The translations under genes and the position numbers were made by a program. Under the pieces are notes generated by a model. That model saw nothing but the letters and a program-made list of their open reading frames with translations. It did not search any database and was not told where the DNA came from. Positions 1-10,708 of a DNA stretch of 34,225 bases are shown piece after piece. How positions within the stretch are numbered: position 1 is the stretch's first letter; each line of letters starts with the position of its first letter. Source of the DNA: Dimargaris cristalligena (Eukaryota > Kickxellomycota > Dimargaritomycetes > Dimargaritales > Dimargaritaceae). The stretch lies in the NCBI GenBank assembly GCA_027576995.1, contig JANBQC010000288.1:1-34225 (forward strand), in the 5' to 3' direction.

Positions 1-1066
1 TATAAATAAAATTAAAGGAAAAATTCGTGTGGAAAGAATGGGTTAAAAGGAAAGGGAAAAAAACTGGATATACCAGATAAAAAAGCCGCTTCATACCTTA
101 TATATAAATATAATAATCAAATAGTAATAATTCATACCTGTGGTAATTAAGGGGACACTCCACCTTGCCACAGCACTATACAGCCTGTTATGACGGCAAT
201 CATTAGTGGATGGATTAGGTTGGATTAGGAGGGGTGACATAGACTTTACCAGTATGTTTATTAATAGCCTGATAGAATTCAGTGATATATATATGAAAGG
301 GATTGGTACATCACCATCTATTTTAAGTGCCAATTTACACTATAGGGAAGGAAGGGACGATTCTATATCGGTAAGCTGGAGGGATGGCTGAACAATTGAT
401 TCACAAATAATGAGTAAAGTGAACAAAAAACGATGTGCCAGATTAAACTTTCTACGGAAATCGACTAGACATTGGAGTGAGATTACCAATACCCTTTTGG
501 GCACAGGATGGCATTGCCCCTCATCTTTTGAATCAAGCCGAACCCGGTCCAGCGTTCCCAATTTGACCTTAGGAATGTTTTATTTTCTCTGGTAGGTCAC
601 GGCGATGGCTTGATTATAGCCTATGGCTTATGATACGGGGATTTATATTAAACATGTATTTTTTTATCAATGGAAAATTTGCAATACACTTATTTAATGC
701 TGATACCCAGACTATGACATACACGACCAGTCTGGCTATAATCTCTTTAGTTTGAATACCCTTGGCCTAGTCTGGGCTTCTTGTTCGGCCATGTCCGCTG
801 GCCCTTATTTGTTACCAAAGAAGTTTTATTGGCCCTAAATCATGCCCCCCCCGTTCAACCCATTATCCGCAGATACGTGCGCGTGGTATTTTGTAAATTG
901 CTTTCACCTTATCACTCTTGCAATATTTTTCTTCTATTGTTTGATTCGCTTCATATGGGTGAGTTGTTCGAATATAGGACCTGGCTGCAACCCGTTACTG
1001 CCGATATAATTCGGCGTACATTTTTGAATATCCAAAATCAGTGGCTGTTTCCAAACCTAGTGTAAC
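1..1066. other. Edge region with weak exon-like fragments, no recognised gene
   Basis: AT-rich sequence with no ORF I recognise. On the plus strand an open frame of about 105 codons runs from 751 to the TAA ending at 1065. It is preceded by a good acceptor-like sequence (CTCTTTAG, ending at 750), so it could be the last exon of a gene. An open segment with a GTAAGC-like donor near 370 and one with a GTAGGT-like donor near 590 lie upstream, but I could not join them into one frame. If the last segment is real, it ends one base before the stop codon of the converging minus-strand gene. No domain is visible. Confidence 0.25.
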
Positions 1067-3105
1067 CTAAAAATCAGTGGGAATAGAGCGACGGTCCCGT
1101 AGAATCTCACTTGGTCTTATCAAAATACTCCCAATCCCATACCGTTTGTAACCCACATATGCTATTCTCCGTACCTGATCATAAAACTTGGGGTCATACC
1201 CATGCGTATAGAAGTCCCAGGTGGTTCTGTAATACGGCCAAAGTCCCATGTTCGGCATCTCTCCAGCGGGGCTAAAATGAAACCTCAAGTCGCGAACGAC
1301 CACTCCCATTTGCGGCCTATCCTCATCGGTCAATCGGATTTGCTCGATAAATTTAAGGCAGTGGCCCACCTCCCATATCGGTAGACTATCTACTCCATCC
1401 TGTTCGGGCCCCGGGCAGGTCAATGTTTGTTCCAAAAACTCTGCACCGCGCGGTAAGTCCAGCTTTCGCATTACTTCAGCTAATGAGCATTTCACTTTTA
1501 ACGTAGTTGCAGGGCTACGGTCAGTCGTGTCGCTGATGTGGGAATCCGGTAAGTTGTACACCTGTTGCTTCTGATGGGCCACGGCGGCCATTACAATAGC
1601 CAGACGTTGTAATGACCCGAGATCTTTTGGATCATACATGAACTTACCGCTCAGCTCCAATACCCGTGGCAGGCCTTCGACGAACTGGCGCAAATCAATA
1701 TACCGCTCAGTAGTAACCACCCGGGCCATAATAATAGTTGCTATGTTGTGAAAAAGCCGCCGGTACAACCAGTACATACGCCCTCTAATCTCGGGCTCCT
1801 GAATTAGTACAATCCAGTGTCTTAAATCCTCATCCAATGCACGAAATTCAGAGGTGGGACTTCGGGTATCAAACCGTTGGACGAGCTCGATGAGAAATGG
1901 ATTAGTGAGGGTACTCAACATGTCAAGGAGATCGGGGCCTCGGGGTATTGCGTCCACGAGGGCCACGAGAGGAAGTTGGTCGGCCAGGATCGAGGGTGTC
2001 ATATGGGTGGGATTAACCGTCCGCCAGGCGTCTTTCTGAAAACGTGGCCTGTTGTGGTTCACCCTCATAAAATTGTACTGCTGTCCGATTTGGTAGAGTT
2101 TCACCACCGTTTGTTCTTCCAGGAGGTGGTCTTTAAACCAAGTGTTCAATGATATCAGCGAGGAAAATTCGTGTAAAAATAGACAGCCGGATATTTGGTG
2201 AGAGAGCAACTGAAACCAGACCTGGAGTGTCCCCGGAATCCCATGGGTGGGTAGACTACTATCCATCGGTCGGTGGAGATTTAAATACCAGGCCTCGAAC
2301 TTCGCCCGGATGCCTCTTAAGGACCAGTCTTCCGTTTCATGCAGTTTAATTCTACGCTGTAAACCGCGGTATAGCGTCTGAGTTTCCCAAGTGTGAAGGG
2401 GCAGGGTGCGAGGAGTGGGTAGAAAGCCATGGTATGGGGTGTATAGCAAAGGACGGTGTACATCAAGTCGAGGGTAAATAGTTAGTGGCTGCAATATGAT
2501 GTGCGATTTACTATAGGCGAAGTTTCGGAGATTGTATTTCAATACTTAGTGTGGAAATGTAATAACGAATATCTAAATATGGAAAACTATGCTGGGTCCA
2601 TCCTAGAGTATTGTCAAAAAATGGTGTCTTGTTCGGAAATGACTCCCCTTCAACTAATGGTATAATAATAAACCCTCAAAAGACTGCTAAATATATAGTT
2701 CGAGTAACCTACCAGTACTTTCTCTGTTGGGTGACTCATGATGATAGTCGCTATTCTTTTGGAAGTCTTCAAAAGCTCTAGGCGGGTATATCTGTCATAA
2801 GCCTTATACAAAATTGGCTGTAATATTTCGACGGGAATGTTCTTCAGAAAATCAAGTGTCGAGGGGTCAATTATCGCGTCAGGGTATGAAGCTCGCTCTG
2901 GCAATTCGACAGGCTGGGTAGCGGGGCTTGATATCTGATCGGCTGGGACGGGTGGATGTGTACTGGTTCGGAAGGCCGCTGAGTCAGTTATTTTACCCGA
3001 ATCGCCAAGGTCGGACTTACCCAGTGTACTTTCAAGTGTATCCGGGCCCAGCTGAGCGTGCACCCTAACACTGAAACCGAAGACAATAAGATGAATGAGA
3101 CGCAT
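1067..3105 (-). CDS. Putative secreted F-box-like protein, intact copy
   Basis: Two exons, 3105-2713 and 2488-1067, give about 604 aa. I chose the ATG at 3105 because it opens a clean signal peptide (MRLIHLIVFGFSVRVHA, cleavage likely before QLG); an upstream in-frame ATG at 3207 would put a longer extension in front. Residues 15-75 are low-complexity Ser/Thr/Pro. An F-box-like stretch follows at about residues 97-131 (IPVEILQPILYKAYDRY, then LELLKTSKRIATIIM). The donor is GTAGGT and the intron 224 nt; the acceptor choice (TTGCAG) keeps the frame open but is a judgement. The remaining 470 aa match no family I know; they are alpha-helix-like, rich in aromatic residues, and end in ILRDRRSIPTDF. 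The next gene downstream is a paralogue in the same orientation. A signal peptide on an F-box-like protein is unusual, and the true function is unknown. Confidence 0.7.
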
Positions 3106-4027
3106 CCTAAAAGAACGTATTTTGATATAATAATGATTTCTGAAAGCGATTACGTTCCAATGGACCAGAAAAACTAGAAAAGTAATCAGACGAGATAATC
3201 TAGACAAATGTCACCGTATTAGCGACAAAATCCCCGAAGACCATATAAAAGAGGAGAAAGGCCAGGCTGGGGTGAGCGGATCCGTTTCGTTACAATGTAA
3301 ACAAAGCTGCAGCGAACCGCAAACCAGGATTTCCAGTTCAGCTGCTTTACCTACACATTGGCTAATGTATGAGCATCCCTATTTTTACACACTGTGGAAA
3401 TAACCTAATTGCGTATAAACGCCCCCCTTGTTGCCCATTATTCCATCACCAACGCCACCGCCGACTTTTTAATGGGGATTGATCAATGGGCAACCCATCC
3501 AACCTATCCTTGAAAGACACAGGGGGTGGACGGAAGTGCTACAACTAAACAGGTGATGCACATATTGTGTAACTTAAGTGTCCAATTGGGCTGACCTCCA
3601 TTTTGTTTTATTTATTGGCTCAACTGGACGCCCTCGTTCATGGCGACTAAAGAAAAAACTATAGTTAAATGATAAGGTTAACATGGTAAAAGTCTTGTCC
3701 AGCCTTTGATGGAAGAAATTCGGCCCAGCAATATAAGGGTTTAAATGCTATGAGTATAGAAAAACAGGGGAGACGGTTTTTTTTAATATATAGTATTTTC
3801 CTCATTCAATGGACTTGATAAAATGCACTCCAGTCGATTTTCTCCCATGTATAGAAAAACGAATAGCCTACTCGTTTATCTAATAATAACAAATACTGCC
3901 GTTTACAACTTTACTGAACTCCTCTCTCCCATCTATATATCTACATAGTATGATTTAAGCCTACGCTTTTTGTGTAATAATATATATATATCATATAGTA
4001 TTGCTGGCTATACACCGTGTGCCTTCG
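3106..4027. other. Intergenic, upstream of the intact F-box-like copy
   Basis: No coding sequence seen. The part nearest 3105 should hold the promoter of the minus-strand gene; a TATA-like run reads on that strand at about 3243-3250. The stretch also contains one copy of a MITE-like element (from 3710) and a short (TA)n run at about 3979-3991. Confidence 0.5.
3710..3847. mobile_element. MITE-like element, copy 1
   Basis: The left end (3710-3736) matches the left end of the element at 30068 at most positions, including the shared core CCCAGCNATATAAGGGTTTA (N differs). Similarity continues to about 3758. A right-hand end ending TTCTCCCA at 3847 gives exactly the same 138-bp length as the other copy. 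However, a second sequence, 3905-3931 (CTGAACT then TCTCCCA), resembles the other copy's right arm better, so the right boundary is uncertain. No coding capacity and no clear target-site duplication. Confidence 0.5.
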
Positions 4028-5954
4028 TTAAAAATCAGAGGGTATTTCGAAACGATCCCGCAGAAGGTTGGATATATCCACGTTTTTGTGCTCTTGGATA
4101 AAACGCCGAGATCCTGCATAGGCTGCATTGCGGACTAGAGTAAAAAACGCCGGATCAAGTGCGTGCACCATAAAGTTCCACTGTGGTTCATATGGTGGAA
4201 ATGCATCCATATCGGCCAACTCAGGTAGGTTGTCGATTTCTGATTCCCTTATACGAATGGCAACACCCAGTTGTGCACTTCCATCATCCGTGAGGTGGAT
4301 TTGGTCAAGATAGGGGAGGTTGTAAGTCAGTTCCCACTGCTGTTGCTGGGTCAGCTGGTCGAACTGTGATTCATCACACTTGAGGGTCAACTCTAGAAAA
4401 ACTGCACTATCGAGTAAGCCCAGCGCCCACATTTCATCCCCTAGACTACAATAATCCGGGCTCGACTCAGAGTGATGGTCGTGGTGCAAGACAGCCAAAA
4501 ATTCCACCATATCCATTTGGCGAACCACGGCGACCAGGAGGATAGCCAGGCCATAGAGCCAGTAGAGTCTAATGGGGGTGACCACCCAGCTGTGGCGGCC
4601 CAGATACGCTTGGCTTAAAGCCATCATAAAGTCCAACAGTTCCTCATAATGCCTGGTGGTGGTAAGCTGGGCCATTAGAATTGTGGCGGCGGTGCCGAAT
4701 AGTTGGTCACATAGCCGGGAATAGTCCCAGCTGGCATCCGCCTGCCAAACGGCGGATATCCAATTCTGCAGTGTGCTGTTGAGTTGCTTGAATCCCAAAT
4801 GATGATCAACTACCCAAGGGTGTTGGGTGAGCCAGAGCATAGTAGGGTCTGTGAGCACTTGGAATACTCGCCAAACACTGCAACCATCTGGCTGATCATC
4901 GACTAGGGCAATGAGCGGCAGCTTTTTAGCCACATCTGTAGTAGATAGGTCAGCAAGGTTGATGAACCGCCATGTGTCTTTCTCGAAAATGGGAGATTCC
5001 CAATATTTTTTCAACTGGGCATAGAAGCTGGTGAGTTTAGCGAGATGGTCATGGAAACCCTGGCTAGCATTGGCAGCTTTTATAAAAGCAGTGAATTTCC
5101 CCCAGTGTCTGTAGATGTAGCTGAAATAGGCACCATCTATTTGATAGCAGAGTAATAGATGCCAGGCTTGGAATATATCCCGAATACTATGGGGTGCCAA
5201 ACCGTCAGCAACCAAGTGATTGGATTAGCCATGCCATATCTGTAGTTTACCCAAGACCCTGCTAGTGGTGAGTTCCATAGTCTTGAATTGGCTTATTCCC
5301 CGATGGAGATTCCTGAAAGTTGACTGGAGTGCCAGTCACATGACATTGAATACACAGGTGAGTAAACATAAGTATAAAAATATGGTGATTAGTACAGTTA
5401 CATGTGGGTTGGCAGTAATTAAGCATCAGGGGCAAGATAGGTTGAGTGAATGAATATTTTGGGCTGAGTGAAAAGCTATGGGTAAATTTTGCGGAAGCGT
5501 GACTTTCAACTGCTTTATTAATACACACATGGCTTACCCTGACTTGTTCCATTGGGTGATAAGAAAGGATGGCCGCTATCTTTCAGGGAGTTTTTGTGAG
5601 CTCAGTGCAAGAGTGGTGGTCGTATGCTAGGTAGAGAATCCAGTTTAGCAGTTCATTGGGGAGATGGGACAGCTGGTCCTTCCGGGTCGTGTCCAACTCC
5701 GCATAGTCATAAACCACAGCCTTGACAACTTTAGTGGAATCTGTTGCCCCAAAGTGGGTAGCAGGAGGATAGGTTCCTGGCATCACGGAGTCAATATCAT
5801 CATTCAATGAGGGTATCTGGATATTGCTATTGAATTGGTTTGGTTTAACTTTAATCGAGTTAGTATTGGCGTCAACAGGGTTGCCGAATACTTCAAAGCT
5901 AAGTAGAAGGACCAAGGTCCACGAAATAATAAAATATATGCTACATGGTCCCAT
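4028..5954 (-). pseudogene. Decaying paralogue of the secreted F-box-like gene
   Basis: Same architecture as the gene at 1067-3105. From the ATG at 5954 it has a signal peptide (FEVFGNPVDA around the likely cleavage site), a Ser/Asn/Asp-rich linker, and an F-box-like motif (LPNELLNWILYLAYD). The frame hits TGA at 5585-5583, where the paralogue has a sense codon, and the similarity (KIAAIL, then HPMEQVR before a GTAAGC donor) continues after it. A second in-frame stop, TAA at 5227-5225, lies in the second exon, after TMELTTSRVLGKLQIWHG. Beyond that, 395 codons are open to 4028 and align with the paralogue (LTDDGSAQLGVAIR; end LLRDRFEIPSDF), with about 20 residues missing near the start. TGA is a normal stop in this genome (INTS3 ends in TGA), so recoding is unlikely. 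Expression as two truncated products cannot be excluded. Confidence 0.7.
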
Positions 5955-8900
5955 GATGGAGCGGTGTCATCAAAAATACAGGCTGTAGTTCGTCGAGGGT
6001 TGGCAACAGGTATTGCACTCTAATAAGATAAAGGAAAATAGGCGAAAGGCATTGTTGATACAGGATACACAGTTATAAAATCAAGGTATCTTAGAGGGCT
6101 AGGGCGCATCATATAGCCGAATTACAGGCTGGGGGAGTGAAATCCAGCCCACTAGCATAAGGCGAGGTAATTACATTGTATTTATTTTTATTCCTACCAT
6201 ACCGACCAGACCTTTCAACTGAAATCAGGCGGTGGTTCTTTACTCGTGTAGTTTGGGCAGTTTTTTTGGGGGGGAGGAAGGGGGGCTCAATAGACAAAAT
6301 AAACCACACTCTGAAGAAACACGGTGATTTGGCCGTACTATCAACAGAGTGTGACGGGTACAACCAGCCGTGTTACTCTTTCCAACTCGAATCGAGGATT
6401 TTGATGATTCGTTACATAGTCCAGCTCCTAAGTGCAGGGGAACGGCACCGGGGATAAGCAGAGTATTTCGATTGAGGCCGCAGTATGAAATGTAATATTG
6501 CATGGCCTGAAAAGACCCATCTTTAGTCAAAGGGGAAACGTATTATTAAAGGTGGGTAGGTTCGCATCAATCATAATGTTAAAATACGACCTAACTATTT
6601 TGGGGGAAATCATATGCCCCCGATAGCCGGATAGTGGACTCGAGGAGGGTAGTGTGGAGGGTAACTGGGGCTTATAGTGGGTGGGGAATGGAGTGACGGG
6701 GGAATTAAGAAAGATAACTAGGGTATTTTCGAAGCAGTAGGGTAGTAGTGGAATCCCTTCGACACGTATAACTGGTTCAAAGGGTTTCCAGTCCTATGGT
6801 TCACATTAAACATTAAATCCCCCTTCTCTAACAATACTTCACTAGGATACATTTGAAATGTTTCACGAGTTTGACTCCTCAGTCTTCCCACTAAGGGCGT
6901 TTGGTGACCATTCTTTCTCACTGGCAGGTTCAGTTAGATATACCCGCCCCCTTCTTTCAATGGTGACCGACCTCCGCCCCCCTACAGCCTAGATAATAGA
7001 GCGACACTATAATTAGAATTGTCGGCTTCTCAAAGCCTGGCTAATAAATGAAGTTCACCAAACGTTATCGGAGGTCAGTCTGTACCTTAGAACTATTTTG
7101 TTCTCCCATTATCTACTTCCAAGGATAGCCAATTAACTGGGTAGACATCTTCTCCACCACCCATCCCTGAGGAACAGTATAGCGGCGTAGACCATTAAAT
7201 AGCACATAACCCAAGGTAAAACTACTTCAGTATAGTTTATAAACCCATTTTTATGACAACTTATTCTAGGTAACCCCCTAACCCACTTCAAATACCAAGT
7301 TCCTCGTATATTGGGCTGGCGTCATTATTGCCAGCATAACGAAGTGCGAGTTCACTGGAATGTGTCCACTGACTCCAAACCTCCCTTAGTCAGCCTAAAT
7401 AACTTTCATTCCGATTTTTAACTTGAGGGGTTTTAGATGGTTCAGCCCAATCAGGTAATCGGACCCGAACCCCGCGTAGACACTACTTACTTGAGAATAA
7501 CATGACCTTGTCAGAGATGAAATGGCTAATGATAAAGTGCGAATACAATATTCAGGGGGTTCGTATGAGTAAAATGAGGCGCTACGGGTATGCGCCATTT
7601 AGATGCTAGCAGCCGAGAGGTTGTCAGTGAATTAGATGTTACAGTTTTTTTCTTCTAGCGATTTCCCGCAGGCATCTGCAATCAAGAGTCACGCATACTT
7701 GATACCTTAGGGATGTGACAATGGCGCCATCCATTAAGCTGATTCATACACAGTCGCTAAGTTAGCTCATAATTCAACCGCGGGTACTAGCAAACCACTC
7801 GGCCCATAGCGAACAATATGGCCATGTGCAAGCGCATGTACGCCAGAGTGAGCGTCGAGGTGGCCGTAGTTGACTAAGCCTCGTTCCGCGACTGAACAGA
7901 GGAGTGGCATGCATTATAGTGGTCAATTGCCGACGTGGCCACAATGTTCCCACCTTTTGTCGGGGTACAGTGGCAGGGCTAGGATCCAGACCATTTAAGC
8001 ATAGCCAAGGATGTTCCAGTAAGAAGGAGTATACCCCCAAACCGGTGTGTATCAACCACATGGGAGGGATTGCAATGGGCTTACGAATGTAGTAGAACAG
8101 GAGAGGCCACATAGATTACTGCCTATTCACTGAATTGTGAGATCGCTGTTAGGGACGGGGGAAAATGTGTGGACGGTTGGTTATGTACCTTTTCGAATCT
8201 TAGTATTGGAATTTGCGTAATAGAGTTTAACCGAATAGAGTCTGTGACTGCTTTGTAACTGTAGTTCAGAAGCACTCCCCCCTCCCGATCCAGCCAAATG
8301 CCCATTTATCGGGCGACTGGGTTTCCTTGGACTATTTAAGATTTCGAAATGTGGATTTACCCCCTAGTGACAATATGCCGACTTGGGAAGCTGAGGGAGA
8401 GGGTATGATTTAGAGCCCACTCGTCTATCGAATGGCCCCCCGAGTGCAGCGTCAATGTCATTAGTCAATTGGCGGAGTGGGTGGAGTGAGCAAGGCAATT
8501 TAATAGAAGCGTGCACAGGAGGCGAAAGGTCCAAAAGAGGGAGGGAGGGTTAAGGCCAATAGTTCGTCCAGGGGAAGAGGGGGGTTATTATCCAGTTGGT
8601 TACTTTAATTTCACGGAATACCCCCCTTTGCATGAATGACTCGAATAACACACGTCCATCGGCTGAGAGGGTGATTCTGTGTTCACTGTGAGTAGCCATG
8701 TTCTCTCGTCATACGCCCCCTCCCTCCTTTTTAATATTACAGATCAGCGAGATAAAAGATTGCTGCCGAGGTTTTCTGACCGGAGGCAGTGCAAGGCGGG
8801 CGATGGGGGTGGACATCGTCCAGTGCCTAGCTTAGTCCACCTATCCGATGCCGGGGGGAAGGCGGAGGTTTGGGGTGCATCACTCATACAGAATTCATTA

Positions 8901-9012
8901 AATGATGTGTAGCATCTAGAGTTCCTAGAGGCCTTGCATTTTCTAGTACCTTGGTGGTGGACGAGGCTAGGAATATATCTACGAAAATCAAAATATTAGT
9001 GCTGATGGCTAG
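5955..9012. other. Long gene-poor interval
   Basis: About 3 kb in which I find no ORF with recognisable protein character; the open frames are short, low in conserved motifs and not linked by convincing splice sites. At 6130-6160 a sequence containing GTGAAATCCAGCCCA and ATAAGG resembles the left arm of the MITE-like element at 30068, but I see no matching right end. G-rich and C-rich runs (for example a long G run near 6268) are scattered through it. It may be an old repeat graveyard; nothing else is supported. Confidence 0.45.
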
Positions 9013-9020
9013 TATATATA
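9013..9020 (+). promoter_or_regulatory. TATA box of the first Gly/His-rich gene
   Basis: TATATATA followed by GGGCC, about 330 bases before the start codon at 9347. The stretch between is pyrimidine-rich on the coding strand, as is common in strongly expressed fungal genes. The paralogue at 31841 has a similar arrangement, which supports the call. Confidence 0.5.
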
Positions 9021-9346
9021 GGGCCTGCCTGCTCTTCGTATTAACTCATCAAAACACTGCTCTCCGCTTCTTACACACCACTTTTCAAGCCTGTTACGAT
9101 TCAATCTAGTATTGGTCTTGCAACATTCGCAAGACCCAACTTCTCTATAGATTACTCCCTCTAACGACTCTTTAACGACTCCAAGTGTGACCTGCGCTCA
9201 ATCTCAGCGTCGGTACTTCTTTCACGACATCCAAACTTCTTACATTATCCAAAGCAATTTCGATCAGGTGTTGATCAACCAGCCACCTTTCGGCGACAAT
9301 TAACCCACTCGACTGCGGCTCTTAGTCTGAACCAATTATCTTCACG

Positions 9347-10099
9347 ATGAAGGTCAATGCTGTAATGGCTACTCTGCTCGCCAGCGTCATGGCGGTCAAC
9401 ACGATGGCCGCCCCCGCTACCGGCTCGCTTGCCGCTCGCGGAGATGGCTATGGATGGGGCAACGGCGGTGGCGGTCACGGACACGGCGGTGACGGATGGG
9501 GCCACGGCGGTGGCGGTCACGGCGGCGATGGCTGGGGACACGGTGGTGGCGGCCACGGGCATGGTGGTGGTGGTCACGGACATGGTGGTGACGGATGGGG
9601 CCACGTTGGTGGCGGTCACGGGCATGGTGGTGACGGATGGGGCCACGGCGGCGGCGGACACGGACATGGCGGTGACGGATGGGGCCACGGAGGTGGTGGT
9701 CACGGACATGGTGGCGGCGGCCATGGCGGCGGTGGTCACGGTGGTAGTGGCGGCGGTTATGCCCTCTACCGCCGCGGTGATGGGTACGGTTATGGCAACG
9801 GCGGAAACGCCTGGGGCCATGGCGGTAATAGCGGAGGCGGCTGGGGACATGGCGGTGGCGGTCACGGCGGCGGCGGCCATGGCAACGGATGGGGTCACGG
9901 AGGTGGTGGTCACGGCGGCGGCGGCCATGGTGGCAACGGCTGGGGACATGGTGGTGGAGGTCACGGCGGTGGTCATGGCGGTAGCAGCGGCGGCGGTTGG
10001 GGCAATGGTGGCGGTCACGGTGGGGGCCACGGTGGTGGTCACGGCGGTAACAGCGGTGGTGGTTGGGGACACGGCGGTGGCGGCCACGGTGGCTACTAA
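9347..10099 (+). CDS. Secreted Gly/His-rich repeat protein 1 (Trp type)
   Basis: Single exon, 250 aa. An N-terminal signal peptide (residues 1-22, ending NTMAA before PATG) marks it for secretion. The mature part is almost entirely Gly and His, with repeated units such as GGDGWGHGGGGHG; tryptophan is the main aromatic residue and no cysteine is present. Two modules begin with RGDGYG: one at residue 31 (LAARGDGYGWG) and one at residue 144, preceded by a dibasic site (LYRRGDGYGYG), where a Kex2-type protease could cut. His-rich runs could bind Zn, Cu or Ni ions; this is inference. It could equally be a structural cell-wall or glue protein. It is paralogous to the gene at 31841: same signal peptide style, same RGDGYG modules, same C-terminal GHGGY. 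AATAAA at 10203-10208 is a likely polyadenylation signal. Confidence 0.88.
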   Translation: MKVNAVMATLLASVMAVNTMAAPATGSLAARGDGYGWGNGGGGHGHGGDGWGHGGGGHGGDGWGHGGGGHGHGGGGHGHGGDGWGHVGGGHGHGGDGWGHGGGGHGHGGDGWGHGGGGHGHGGGGHGGGGHGGSGGGYALYRRGDGYGYGNGGNAWGHGGNSGGGWGHGGGGHGGGGHGNGWGHGGGGHGGGGHGGNGWGHGGGGHGGGHGGSSGGGWGNGGGHGGGHGGGHGGNSGGGWGHGGGGHGGY

Positions 10100-10708
10100 A
10101 TACGCCATTAACTATTTACATCCCCTATTGTACCGTGGCATCCGGTTACCACTGAAAATGTCGCTCTAATCAACCTTAGAGAACTTACATTCGCTATATC
10201 TCAATAAACCATTATAAAATTAAAACAATTACCAAACATCTAACAGATACAGCTACGAGATATATAACATTTAGTACATGCCCTTTTATTGACAGGTATT
10301 CGAGTTGTCATAATGACTATTCCTAACAATTTTTCACTACCATAAGTCATGGATATTCATCACTCGCCCTATATTTTCGACTTTGCTACCAATATATCAT
10401 TTGATTTTCAAAATGTAGCATTCCTAAACTACTTATTCTGCGTCTCGACTTTTAGGCGTGGGGATGGGTTAACTAATAATACGATTGGTTGCCTGTCAGA
10501 ATTGGAGTATGGTGACTCCCCTTCGAGGCCGTCATTCCGTACCAACATATGTAGAGTAATTTATACACGTATATGTTAGTGGGTATTACTATGCCATGGC
10601 CTTTTAATTGTCATTATTAAATTATAAATACAAGGGGGGAATCCACTTGTTAGAATCTGGCGCCCGTCACAGCCCAGTCCCCTTTAAGAAAAAAATAGAC
10701 CGCTAGCC
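10100..10708. other. Intergenic between convergent genes
   Basis: AT-rich sequence holding the 3' ends of the Gly/His-rich gene (AATAAA at 10203) and of the minus-strand capping-enzyme gene. An open frame at 10349-10579 has no recognisable features and I do not call it a gene. Confidence 0.5.

Noticed and set aside
5262..5552. A 96-codon minus-strand frame inside the second F-box-like copy
   Set aside because: It reads through the expected intron after the GTAAGC donor and has no similarity to the intact paralogue beyond the first few residues.
5583..5585. TGA as a recoded sense codon (alternative code or selenocysteine)
   Set aside because: INTS3 ends in TGA exactly at its conserved tail, so TGA is a stop here; the pseudogene also has a TAA elsewhere.
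7774..8112. A 112-codon minus-strand open frame in the gene-poor interval
   Set aside because: No motif, no splice context and biased Trp/Arg/Pro/Leu composition typical of chance open frames.
9440..10090. Regular short repeats that could suggest a CRISPR-like array
   Set aside because: The repeats are codon-level (Gly/His) within an open frame, with no unique spacers of constant length, and the genome is eukaryotic.
9275..10169. Long open frames of 246 and 277 codons overlapping the first Gly/His-rich gene in another plus frame and on the minus strand
   Set aside because: They arise because the GGN/CAY repeat has no stops in several frames; their products are monotonous Ala/Val/Thr/Met runs without a signal peptide or motif.
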